From NCBI GenBank assembly GCA_019448385.1, contig JAGTXO010000053.1, positions 161,119 through 225,118 on the forward strand: 64,000 nucleotides of DNA, given 5' to 3'. Below the pieces are notes generated by a model, which had not been told where the DNA came from, did no database searches, and saw only the letters and a program-made list of their open reading frames with translations. The translations under genes were made by a program, and so were the position numbers. The DNA is from Diacronema lutheri. Taxonomy: Eukaryota > Haptophyta > Pavlovophyceae > Pavlovales > Pavlovaceae. Shown piece by piece: positions 42,338 through 51,510 of the stretch. How positions within the stretch are numbered: position 1 is the first letter of the stretch; each line of letters opens with the position of its first letter.

Positions 42338-42423
42338 TGTTGGGATAAAGTAGCAGACTATACGAGTCAGCTACTCCGACGTCGGAGTAGCTGACTCGTA
42401 TAGTCTGCTACTTTATCCCAACA
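42338..42423. repeat. Perfect 86-bp palindrome (right arm of composite)
   Basis: Each 43-base half is the exact complement of the other, centred on GACGTC with no loop. The left counterpart, 41987-42066, is 80 bp with a short deletion and mismatches in one arm. Confidence 0.95.
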
Positions 42424-43023
42424 ACGAGATTGTGCCCGGTTCGGCGCACGTCTGGAAGATGCGCGCGCTGCTGCCGCAAAGCGTGCTCGTGCTCAGGCTC
42501 GCGGCCAAAGCGCCCGCCGAGCTGCGTGCCGACACGTGCCTCGCTGCGGTTGTCGCGGCGCTCATGGCTCGCTTGTGCGTGCTCGGCCACCTGGCCAGCA
42601 GGCGCCGGCAGTGACCAAGGCTTTTGCGGGCGCCGCTGGGGCCGAGGCTGCTGCGACCGTGTCCAGTGTCCGCATCAAGCGGCATGAGGCCGGGCGAAAA
42701 ACGAGCACCTGGCATGACCTTAGCAGCCTCGGCCATGGGCTGCTCGCCCGCCGCGTAGCCGACGGGCCTGGGCAAACATTGCACGCGGAAAGCACAGGCG
42801 CACAGGCGCCGTCGGCGCCGTTCGTTGAACAGAAGTCGCGCAGGTTGGCTGACTGCTGGGATATAGTAGCAGACTATACGAGTCAGCTACTCCGACGTCG
42901 GAGTAGCTGACTCGTATAGTCTGCTACTTTATCCCAGCACTGACCGTAGGCGCCACGGATCGGGCGCGCACGGTACGGCCATTGCCCTCTGAACCGCGCA
43001 CGGTACGCCCGGATCGGGTAAGC
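42424..43023 (-). mobile_element. Leader (5' flank) of giant element copy B
   Basis: Matches the copy C leader (30685-30797 and 31090-31500) in order. Includes the R1-like segment (FCSTNGADGACAP on the minus strand, about 42820). Interrupted by the solo palindrome at 42854. Confidence 0.6.
42854..42939. mobile_element. Solo 86-bp palindromic insertion with 5-bp target duplication
   Basis: Same palindrome family, termini TGCTGGGAT...ATCCCAGCA, one mismatch between halves. CTGAC flanks both sides (42849-42853 and 42940-42944). Copy C has the empty site GGTTGGCTGACCGTAGG at 31414-31430. This shows that one palindrome alone is a mobile unit. Confidence 0.88.
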
Positions 43024-43200
43024 CCGCGCCCGCGCGCAGTGTCTTCTCCATGCGCTCGCTTGAGGTGGCGCTCATGGCGCAGGGGGCCGGCGGGCGCTGT
43101 TTTGGTGGTGCGGTAGCGGCGTAGGGGGGTTTCGGCGTTCGTGCGGCTCTCAGGCGGTGGCGCGACACGTGATACCATGCCGTCCTGACGATCTCAGCAC
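43024..43200 (-). repeat. Repeat R2, inverted copy
   Basis: Complement of 19014-19163 (GCGCATGGAGAAGACACTGC, CCGCACGAGAGCCGAAACCC region). Confidence 0.6.
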
Positions 43201-43216
43201 GTTCCTATATATATAT

Positions 43217-43471
43217 ACTGCTTCCGGCGCGGCGACGGCGGCGGCGGCCGGCGGCGGCCGGCGAGGGGTGGCTAGGCGTGTGTGGGTGTCCGCCCATGAC
43301 GCGTCCTGCCACGTCCTTGCCGTCCCGGCCGTTCCCGCTGCCGGCGTGCACAGGGTCGACGCCCTGATTTCGGCCTGATGTTGCGTGCGCCCTTTCGCTC
43401 GCTCCGTTTGTCCAGCCTCGGCCCCGTGCGCGCCCCTCCTGCTGACCCGCCTGTAAGCGTCGTTAGTATCA
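43217..43471 (+). mobile_element. 3' end of ExK-type element with T1 terminus
   Basis: Near-identical to 56361-56616: GCTTCCGGCGCGGCGACGGC, GTGTGGGTGTCCGCCCATGA, TTTCGGCCTGATGTTGCGTG, ending at the T1 terminus. Confidence 0.65.
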
Positions 43472-43479
43472 ACATATAT

Positions 43480-43640
43480 ACTAACGACGCTTACAGGCGG
43501 GTCAGCAGGAGGGGCGCGCACGGGGCCGAGGCTGGACAAACGGAGCGAGCGAAAGGGCGCACGCAACATCAGGCCGAAATCAGGGCGTCGACCCTGTGCA
43601 CGCCGGCAGCGGGAACGGCCGGGACGGCAAGGACGTATCA
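43480..43640 (-). repeat. T1 terminus in opposite orientation
   Basis: Restarts ACTAACGACGCTTACAGGCG 8-10 bp after the previous copy's end, giving a head-to-head pair like that at 4721-4989. Confidence 0.7.
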
Positions 43641-43815
43641 ACATATATATATTGTTTAGTATATATATTGTGCAACGACGAAGAAATTGTAGCTGCAGCC
43701 ATAAATTCTTGCGTATACTGGAGGACGGCACTACTCCCTTGCCGCAGCCTCGGCTCTACATATCCCTTGCCGCCCGCAGCAGCCTTGGCGAGTCCTCAAT
43801 ACTTTGCTAGTCTCA

Positions 43816-44703
43816 ATGAATGCATGTGTGATTTTTGTGCTGCTGTCCTCCTCCGACGCGTGCGCGTCGAACGCTTCACGCCTTGCTGGATGCGGGCTCG
43901 TGCTATCGCGCTTCCTCGAGCCAATCGATTGGGCGCTTCCGCTCATTGACGCGGGCATCGACGTGACAGTCCTCAACCGTGGGCCGTGGGACTCCTTCAA
44001 GGAGCTCATACCGACGCGTGAACGCGCCGCGTCAGAGGACGAGTGGTGCGTGCGGTCGCCGGACCGAGGCCGCCTTCACGTGCACAACCACCTTTCAAAC
44101 GTGGGGCGTGAAAGCTTTGCGTACGTTGAGTATATGGTGCAACGAGCTACCAGCTGGCAGCATCGCCTCACGGTCTTTTGTCAAGCGCAGCCCAAACACA
44201 AGCTCTACTCGAGTGCCGAGCTTCTGGACGACATGAGCAGATTGTGCGGGGTAAGAGCGTCGGGGCCGCCGCACAACACACAGCACGAGCGTATCGCTGC
44301 CGAGGTCCGCCGCACCGGCTTTGCATTCCTGTCACGGTGCTCTCCACCATTCCACCCGGACACGTTTGCGGACCAGGCCATGAAAGTTCATTTCCGCGCT
44401 GCGTTTATGAACGCCTTCAACGCCAGTTCGGCGGATTACGAGGCCCTGCGCTGGTGCCCGAACGGATGCTTTGCGCTCACTCATGACGGCTTCGCCAACG
44501 CGTATGCACGCCGGAGGGGCACCTTTGAAGAGCTTGCTCGCATGCTCGGCAGCAGCAATCGCCCCATCGAGGCCGAGCTGCTTGAACGCGCATGGGGCGC
44601 GCTATTCAGTCAATCGTCTATTGGGCGTAGGCGAGCACGGGGCGTGACCCGGGCGAAGAAGGATGTGCCGCTGACTTTTCATGTCCTGCGCCAAGGTGTA
44701 TAG
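43816..44703 (+). CDS. Secreted DUF3431-family protein
   Basis: Intact, intronless, 295 aa from ATG 43816 (the earlier TTG is not needed) to TAG. Residues 1-18 form a short signal peptide. Family blocks in order: LVLSRFLEPIDWALPLID (28-45, the R-x-x-E...W start), VTVLNRGPW (50-58), NVGRESFAYVEYM (95-107) and LTVFCQAQP (118-126). These match the conserved YxRYxEDxxWL / VxVYNKG / NVGRExxTYLxYI / TVFLQG pattern of DUF3431, a family thought to be glycosyltransferase-related, often next to surface-glycan genes. Function unproven. An AT-rich region with TATATATAT lies about 160 bp upstream. Confidence 0.72.
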   Translation: MNACVIFVLLSSSDACASNASRLAGCGLVLSRFLEPIDWALPLIDAGIDVTVLNRGPWDSFKELIPTRERAASEDEWCVRSPDRGRLHVHNHLSNVGRESFAYVEYMVQRATSWQHRLTVFCQAQPKHKLYSSAELLDDMSRLCGVRASGPPHNTQHERIAAEVRRTGFAFLSRCSPPFHPDTFADQAMKVHFRAAFMNAFNASSADYEALRWCPNGCFALTHDGFANAYARRRGTFEELARMLGSSNRPIEAELLERAWGALFSQSSIGRRRARGVTRAKKDVPLTFHVLRQGV

Positions 44704-44933
44704 GGTCTGGATTTCGTGCGCCAAGGTGTATATGAACGCCTTCAACGTGGTCTGTGGCACACGCTCGGCGCGGGCACGAGCGCGGCGTTGCACGCCCTCG
44801 TCCCTTCCCGCGTCCCACACCTGAGCATAGCAAGCCAACCGGCGGCGGACGACGGCGCCACGCGCGCTGAGCGGACGGCGCGCTTAGCGCGCGCGCTCTG
44901 CGACTAGGCGGCCGCGCCAAGTAGGATGCGACT

Positions 44934-44958
44934 CCCCCCCCCCCCCCCCCCCCCCCCC
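44934..44958. repeat. Poly(C) tract, 25 nt
   Basis: 25 consecutive C. Confidence 0.95.
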
Positions 44959-45365
44959 ACCCTTCGGGCTTCATGGCCCCCCGCCTCGTCGTGGGCCGCG
45001 GCGTGCGAATTGCCCGCAACATCTGGCGCTCTGCGTGGTGCGCGGCCGCTCGCCTCCTTAGCGTGGGCATAGCGCCAACGCTGCGCGCCGCGGCCGCCGC
45101 GTGAGTGCAGCACGGCGGCGGGTGGCTCGCGGGGAACTGTGCGGGCACCGGCGTGGGGGCTGGGCAGGGTGCGGGGGTCGGCAAGAAGAATGGGTCAGGG
45201 TGCATGTGGCTCGACGGCCGACAATAACGTGTGCGCGAACGATCTGCAGCGCACCGATGCGGCATGTGCGACTGCACTCGCCCATGGCGAGCGGTGCAGC
45301 GCGCGCGCGCGCCGCGCAGTGCCGCGCCGCACACGTTGCGTGCGGCGTGCAGTGCCGCGCAGTGC

Positions 45366-45402
45366 CGCGCAGCGCAGCGCAGCGCAGCGCAGCGCAGCGC
45401 AC
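45366..45402. repeat. (GCGCA)n microsatellite
   Basis: About seven tandem GCGCA units, with looser GTGCCGCGCA units just upstream. Confidence 0.9.
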
Positions 45403-45593
45403 GCGTTTCTCGGCGCGCGCTGCGCTCAACCGCGCGGGCTCGCGCGTCCATGCTTACGCGATGTGCGTCCCACGATGGCCCAGGGTTGGCGCTGGGCGAG
45501 CTCGATTGACTCAATCGGCGCACGGACGAGCGCTCGCACCGGCTGCAGCGGTGTGCTGCGCGGGAGGTCGCCGTTGGGCCGAGCGTATCGCCT

Positions 45594-45810
45594 TCGGTGA
45601 CGGGCCCAAGAACGTGTGCGGGCTCGACGTTTGTGCGAATAAGACGTCGGTCCGGAGTCACGACGATCACGGGTTTGAGGCCGCCGTGAAGGCGGTGCTC
45701 CCGCGCTGTGAGATGCATATGTTTGATCCGACTCTCGGCATACACGCAGGCGACGGGGGCAAGCAATTTTCAGAGGCTCTGTATACTGCAAGTTTCACGA
45801 TGCTGACCTT
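45594..45810 (+). pseudogene. Methyltransferase-type fragment
   Basis: Reads FGDGPKNVCGLDVCANKTSV then HGFEAAVKAVLPRCEMHMFD and PTLGIHAG. The spacing 'G-FE--V----P-C--H-FDPT' is that of the SAM-binding region of Methyltransf_21/24-like enzymes (compare ITVDPTLQ in the intact gene at 5471). Only this core is present and it merges into a repeat, so it is a fragment. Confidence 0.5.
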
Positions 45811-45861
45811 GAGGGGGCAACGCCTCGTGCGAGTCCGTTGCGCGAGCGATGGAAGACAGCT

Positions 45862-45943
45862 CCAGGGCAGCGCCCCCTTATTAGGCGCATTTTGCGCGTC
45901 GCGACCGCGTCGAAGATCTCGGCGATAAGGGGACGCTGCCCTG
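45862..45943. repeat. MITE-like inverted repeat
   Basis: Arms 45862-45880 (CCAGGGCAGCGCCCCCTTAT) and 45925-45943 (ATAAGGGGACGCTGCCCTGG) with a 44-bp loop. The outer sequence GGGGCTGGAGACCCC and a match at 31700-31740 suggest a dispersed family. Confidence 0.7.
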
Positions 45944-46244
45944 GGGCTGGAGACCCCGTCGGCTGGCGGGGGGGCGTTTTTGCGTCGGCTGGACTACGAG
46001 AACACGGAGTCAGAGGCTTGAGGGACCGAGGCTGAGGCCTGCCGGCCGGGTTTGAGGCTCCAAGGCGTCTGGCCGTCTCGGCGTGTGGCAGTAGCGAGGG
46101 CCGGCGGCCGGTGCAGGGCCAGGTCGTGGTGGCCGACCGGGTGCGAGGCGAGGGCCGGCGGCGGTTGCATTGCCAGGTGCCGCCGCGGTCGGTCCGACGG
46201 CGCGAGCGGCGGCGCAATCGCGGACGGTCGGTGGCGCGCGTCGG
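45944..46244. other. Sequence 3' of the copia element; no LTR identified
   Basis: GC-rich without a recognisable polypurine tract or LTR boundary, so the 3' LTR appears lost or too diverged to see. Confidence 0.45.
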
Positions 46245-46426
46245 CTAGCATCCCTCCGGCAGCGCGAGCTGGCCGCCGGGCGGGCCGGCGGCGGCGTCGG
46301 CATTAGCGGCGTTGGCGGCCACGGGCTCGGTGTCGCCGAGGACGTGGTACACGCACCTGGACTCGCTGAAGTAGGCGAGCGCCTGGTCGCCGTTGGTGTT
46401 AAGACGAGAAGCCGCCGCCGTCGTTG

Positions 46427-46512
46427 CGCCGGCAGTGACCACGGCTTGTTACGGGCGCAGCCTCGGGTGCGTGCTACCTGATGCCGATCTATGGCCACAT
46501 GATGCCGATCGA
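46427..46512. mobile_element. Short insertion inside copia pol
   Basis: GCCGGCAGTGACCACGGCTT...TACCTGATGCCGATC matches 31082-31165 in the giant-element leader (same words, including the doubled CTGATGCCGATCGAT). It splits the copia frame after GLLFKYGD, before a possible pol tail. Confidence 0.6.
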
Positions 46513-49353
46513 TCGCCGTACTTGAAGAGCAAGCCGAGCTGCGCGGTGCCGCGCAGGTCCTGCAGCACGCGCCGCGCGGCGCGCAGGTCGACGGCCCGCG
46601 GCCTCGACATCCGCCGCGCCAGCATGTTCACCGCGTGCGCAAGATCGGGTCGGCACGTCACCATCGCGAACATCAGCCCTCCCGTGATGGACTGGTACAT
46701 GAGCTTGTCCTCCGTCGAGAGCAGCTCGTCGTCGTCGTCGTCTGACGACACGAGCGATCGCGCCTCGACCTCCGGCGTCGGCGCCGGTTGACCTGTCGTC
46801 GCCTCGAAGCGCTCGAGCAGCCCGGTGACGTACGGTCCGAGGTGCATGTAAATGCCGTCCGACCACGTCTCGAAGATGGCGCCGAGGAACTTTTTGGAGC
46901 CTCGCCGACGACAGCTTGATCTCGTAGTGCGGCCGCAGGCTCGCGGCCAGCTCCTCGATCGCGCGCGCCGAGCGCGTCAGGTTGAGGAAGATGAGGTCGT
47001 CCACGAACCCTCCTGCGATGAGGTACTCGCCCGGTCACGTCTCCTTGACGTAGATGCACGGGGCAGACGGCGCCTCGGCGAAGCTGAGCGCCAGCAGCGA
47101 CGATCGGTGCAGCCGATGCCACGCGCGCCCCGACTGCCGAAGGCCTGGGTGCGCCTTGAGACTCCGCCCGACCACCTTGTAGCCGGACGGCGCGACCGTC
47201 TTGGTCACGTATCCTTAAGGCAAACTGTGCAGCGGCCGCTCGTCCTCGTTGAGCGACGAGTTGAGGTACGCGTCCTTGACATCGCCCTTGGTGATGACGG
47301 CGAACGAGCCGATGGTCGCCTCCTTGAAGCGCTGCGCCTCGCCCGTCTGCATCTTGGCCCCGAGCGCGATGAGCAGACGAACTTGCTCGGGCCGGATCGT
47401 CGGCGAGAAGACCTCCTGGAAGTCCACGCCGGGCCTCTGGTAGTTGCCCATCAGGACCGAGCGCGCCTTGAAGCGCTCGACCTTGCCGTCCGGGTCGGCC
47501 TTGAGGGCAAAGACCCACTGGCTCGGGAGCGCCCACGTGCCGAGCGGCACGAGCACCTCCTCGAAGGTGCCGAGCTGCTCATGCCCGGCGAGGTGCTCCT
47601 GGACGGCGGCTTGCCACTGCTCCGCCTGCTGCGAGCGCATAGCCTGCTTGTAGTTCTTCGGGATGGCGACGTCTTGCGCCCTCCAGACAGCGAGGCAGGT
47701 CGCAGCCAGAACGCGAGGGAACAGCTGCGGGTTGGACCGAGAAGTGCGATCACGGCGGTCCACGTCGTGCAACAGGTCGAGCTGCTGCTGCGACTCGTCC
47801 AGCACGTCATAGTTGGCGCCCGAACCGTCGCCCGACACGTCCTCGTGCGGCTTCGCGATCGGACTGAGCACGGGGTAAGCAACGCCCGCCTCGTCGCGCG
47901 GCAGCGCATGACCACGTTGGGGTGAGGTCACGTCCGCGCCCTGCGCGTGACCATCAGGTGAGGTCACGCCCTCGTCGTCATCCACGCCGACCAGGCTGGA
48001 AGGCGACTCGCACGGCAGCTTGCGCGTCGGCGGAGCCCCGTACCACGGCAGCTCGCGCGTCGGCGCAGCCGCACTCTCCGGCACCTCGCGCCTCGGCAAA
48101 GTCCCGTACCACGGCAGCCCGAGCATCGGCGCGGCCGCAATCTCCGGCAGCCCGCGCGTCGGCGCAGCTCCGGTGCTCAGCGACGGCCTCTCGGAAGCGT
48201 CGAAGTCGACGTCCTCACCCTCGCGCGCACTGTCGGGCGTGTCGGCCCAGTCGTGCTCCTCGTCGGCAGGCAGCCGCCCATCGGGCGCCTCCTCCGGCAG
48301 CGAATCGTACTGGCGCGTGCGGCGCGCAGCATCGCTCGTCCCCACGCCAGCCCGCTGCGGTGCGGCGCCAAGCGATGAGAACCCCCCCTCGACGATGTCC
48401 GTCTCGTCGAACCACACGTCGCGTGAGTACAAAAGGGTACCGTCGTCGCAGCGGACGACACAGCCGAGGACGTAACGAAACACGCCCCGGACCTGCAGGC
48501 CGTGCCCACCCCAGAGGTAGGCGCGCCCGAGCACGGCGCGCTGGCGGAGCGTGCCCAGCGCCTGCGCGCGAGCCCCGACCAGCAGCACCCGGCACCTGGC
48601 CCCGAAGGCCACGTGGTGCTTGAACGAAGCCGGCACGCCAAAGAAGAGCTCCTCCGGCGACCGCCACTCGGCGCGCTCACCCGCTTGCGCGATACGTTGC
48701 GAGGCGAGCCTGTTGCGCGATGCCACCGCATGCCACGCCGCAAAGTGCCAGTCGTGCACGGGTATGCCGCCCGCGCGCGTCATGAGCGCACGGAGGCGAA
48801 CCTTGAGCGAACGAATCGCGCGCTCCGCCACCCCGTTCGAACTCGGCGAGTCGGGTGCGGAGGTAACCGTCGAAGAGAAGCCGAGCTGCGCCAGCGCGCG
48901 CTCGACAGATGCGGCCATCAACAAAGTGCCGCCATCCGTGTGGATGCTGCGTCGCGCGAACGACGAGCCGAGGGTCCAGTGGGAGATGTGCATCGCCCCC
49001 GTCCCCACTCCCCCCCACAGCTGCGCGTACCACTGCAGCGCGAGCGCGATCTCGCTCTCCGCCAGCGTGCGCAGCGCGTACACTTGCCACCGACGCGAGT
49101 AGCCGTCGACCAGGATCATTCCGTAGCGGAAGCCGAGGCGACGGCCCTCCACGCTGAACAGAAGATCATCACGAGAGATCTCGAAGATGTCGACATGAGT
49201 GACGCCGCCCGGGTAGCTGCCCGTCGGCATCGCGTCCTTGAACGATTTGCGGACCATCGACGCCGCCGACTGCTCGTCGAGCGCGTCATTCTTGAGTCCC
49301 GCCATCCCGCCGGTGCGCGCCATCGTACGCAGCAGGAGGTCCTTGTCCGTTGT

Positions 49354-49422
49354 GCCCGCTCTGATCGACCACGTCCGAAGCTCCTCCTCGCTTGGACCGG
49401 CCGGCGGGCGACTTAGTTTCCC
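49354..49422 (-). promoter_or_regulatory. Candidate -1 ribosomal frameshift site between gag-PR and IN-RT
   Basis: On the minus strand the 0 frame reads CCG GGA AAC TAA. The heptamer G-GGA-AAC (49422-49416) is a canonical X-XXY-YYZ slippery site, immediately followed by the 0-frame stop (49415-49413). Slipping -1 gives GGG AAA CTA AGT, exactly the frame of the integrase ORF. Six bases after the heptamer GCCCGC (49409-49404) can pair with GCGGGC (49359-49354), with an inner GUCC/GGAC stem. Frame geometry is certain; activity is inferred. Confidence 0.6.
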
Positions 49423-51310
49423 GGTGGCTGCGCGACAGCGGCGACGAGCGCCGAGTTGGACTTGAGCGCGGTCGAAGCCGTCCGCGCGAGCCACACCTTC
49501 ATCTTGGCCTGCTCGTCCAGGCGCTTGCGCGGGCCGCCAACTGTGCGGGAGTCCGCGAAGTGGCCGTCGCGAGAGAACGTGATGTCGACGCCAGCGGCGG
49601 CGAGGCGGGTCGCAGAGATGATCGGCATCGGCACTTTGTCGGAACCCCAGGCCTTGACCACGACGAACGGCCTCCCGCCGGACTTTGCGGCGCTGGCCTC
49701 GTCGAGGTAGAGCAGCAGCTCCCCGGCGATCGTGACCACCTCCTGCGCGCCGTTGCCGAAAGCGAGCGTCTGCGGCTCGTCGAGCGGCTTGCAGGTGACG
49801 AGCAGCGCGGTCGGCACGATGTTCAGCCCCGAGCCTGAGTCGATGAGCAGGTCGTCCGCGTCGTCGGTGCGCGGCTTCGCCGGCGCCGTCGACGCCGAGC
49901 GCGAGGACATCACGCTCAGGCGGGGCGCGCCGGAAGTCGCCGCGCGGCTGTTGTCGATGACGATCTGCTGCCCCGCCGGCTTCTTGCCCCCGTCCGACTT
50001 CGTGCTCGCGGCCGACTGCTTGCCGCCGACCTTCTTCTCCTTCGGGCAGTGCTTCGCGATGTGGCCAAGCAGGCCGCACTTGTAGCACTTGATGCCCGGC
50101 GGCTGCGAGTCTGGCGTGCGCGGCGTGTCGCGCGAGGTCGTGCCCCCCGAGCACTTTGCCGCGGGCTGGCCGACGGCCACCGCGGCGAGCTGCGCGCGCG
50201 TCGAGCGCGTTTCCACCTTGCGCTTGACGCACTGGTCCGAGCGGCGCAACGCGTCGGCGAGGTCCTCGACGTCCTTCTTGGTGACGCGCATGTAGTCCTG
50301 GCGCAGGTACTGCCTGGCGAAGAAGAACGCCGGCTCGTCGACGTCGATGCAATCCAAGAGCGCGCCGAGGGAGAACGCCGCCTCGGGCGCCTTCGCAAGG
50401 ATCATCCGGTCGCGCCGGTAGTCGTTCGTGGCGTTGAGGTACGCCGCCATGGACATGCTGCCGCTCTGCCCAGCCTCGTAGCGAGCCTCCATCGTGCGGT
50501 TGAGCCGCAAGAACTTGTACATGTCCTCCGCTCGCCGGTACTTTCCGAGGGCGGCCCAAAACATGGCGAACGCGGTCGGGATGTCGCCGTCGCCGTCGTC
50601 GCAGAGAAAGTCCATCGGGTCAAGACCTCACGCTCCAGCACGGTGACCACCTGCGGCGCGATGAGAGACTTCGCCGCCGAGAGCGCCAGCTCGCTCACGT
50701 CGTGGTGCTGCTTTGCGACGTGGACAGGGTACGAGGAACTGCCGAAGATGAGCGGCATGGAGTCGAGGATGTTGTTCATCCGCAACTCGACCATGGTGAT
50801 CTTGCGGCTGAGGCTCTTGATGCCGGCCTCGCACTTCTCCCTCTGCGCCGTCTGCTCCGCGCTTGGCGCGGCCGTAGTCGGGACGGGTGGCACGATCGGG
50901 CCGACGGCGCCAGCGTTCGGAGTCGCCGCGGGCGTGGTCGCCGCGACGTTGAGCGCGTCGAGGTGCGAGAGCTGGCGCTACAGCACCTCGATCCCCTCCT
51001 GGTGCTCGGCGATCGTCTCGTTCGCGAGCTCTGTCTCATACCGCCTGCGCCGGTCGGCCTTGTCAAACTGCTCCTTCTCGTCCCCGTACTTCAGGTCTTG
51101 CGCGAGGGTGTCGCGGAACTGGGCGAAGTTTGCGACCTGGGAGAGGCTCCTCTCCACCGGGTTGCCGACGAACAGCGCCTTCGGCAGCGTCCCGCTCTTC
51201 AGCGTGGTGCTCACTTGGTTGATGATCTTCTGCCGGAGGATGTCCACGTTCTCCGAGTTCTTCCGGTCGCCGATCTGGTTGATCACGAGGTCGCCTCTGC
51301 GCTGACGTCA
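49413..51310 (-). pseudogene. Ty1/copia gag and protease, decayed
   Basis: From about MTSAQR (51311) the product reads DRKNSENVDILRQKIINQVS, an in-frame TAG at about 50975, PLIFGSSSYPVHVAKQHHDV, then a frameshift near 50618 into MDFLCDDGDGDIPTAFAMFW. A CCHC zinc knuckle (CYKCGLLGHIAKHC, about 50090-50050) and an aspartic protease active site (DDLLIDSGSGLNIVPT, about 49865-49815) follow, ending at the TAA after the slippery heptamer. Order gag-knuckle-protease fits copia. Protease belongs to the gag frame here. Confidence 0.8.
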
Positions 51311-51436
51311 TGCTAGACTTCCCGATCAACTTGTCGACGCGGAAGCTCACTCCGACTCCCTGTCCCCGATGGGCGGACCAGGCGAGTCGAGCGCCACCTA
51401 GTGCTCGGCCTGGCCGAGCCGTTTCTTTTCGTCTTC
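51311..51436 (-). mobile_element. Copia 5' leader
   Basis: Sequence CTAGGTGGCGCTCGACTCGC ... GTCGACAAGTTGATCGGGAA precedes gag. A second copy lies on the plus strand at 52770-52890. A primer-binding site is likely within it, but I could not assign a tRNA. Confidence 0.55.
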
Positions 51437-51510
51437 GTGAAGACACCGAATCCCCAAGTAAGCCCGGCGAAACGTTTCGCCGGGCTTACTTGGGGATTCG
51501 GTGTCTTCAC
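51437..51510. repeat. Perfect 74-bp palindrome
   Basis: Each 37-base half (GTGAAGACACCGAATCCCCA...) exactly complements the other, centre AAACGTTT. One arm overlaps words of the copia leader (TTCGGTGTCTTCACGAAGAC), also present at 52732-52750. Confidence 0.92.

Larger units (their letters stand above)
41987..42423. mobile_element. 437-bp composite palindromic insertion with 5-bp target duplication
   Basis: Two palindromes (41987-42066 and 42338-42423) sharing TGTTGGGATAAAGTAGCAGA arms enclose a 271-bp core. ACGAG flanks both sides (41982-41986, 42424-42428), while the homologous uninterrupted site in copy C (30671-30700) has ACGAG once. Thus the entire unit inserted as one piece. No ORF inside, so it must be mobilised by another element's enzyme. 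Family unknown; foldback/MITE-like. Confidence 0.85.
44704..45590. other. No recognised gene; simple repeats
   Basis: Begins with a partial copy of the gene's own 3' words (GCGCCAAGGTGTATA occurs at 44690 and 44718; ATGAACGCCTTCAACG at 44407 and 44731), suggesting slippage or partial duplication. Then a poly(C) run and a GCGCA microsatellite. Confidence 0.5.
46245..49441 (-). pseudogene. Ty1/copia pol: integrase, reverse transcriptase, decayed
   Basis: Integrase core: GVTHVDIFEI (D), SIHTDGGTLL (D) and SSNGVAERAIRSLKVRLRAL (E), then the GAG-pre/C-terminal region and an Asp/Ser-rich spacer. Reverse transcriptase: WQAAVQEHLAGHEQLGTFEE, WVFALKADPDGKVERFKARS, GVDFQEVFSPTIRPEQVRLL, then (TAA at 47215-47217) GYVTKTVAPSGYKVVGRSLK, RQSGRAWHRL, (TGA at about 47037) and GGFVDDLIFLNL, the YVDD-equivalent. 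A frameshift near 46895 precedes FLGAIFETWSDGIYMHLGPY and LMYQSITGGLMFAMVTCRPD. Family is clearly copia (RVT_2); RNase H is missing or interrupted. Non-functional as it stands. Confidence 0.85.
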
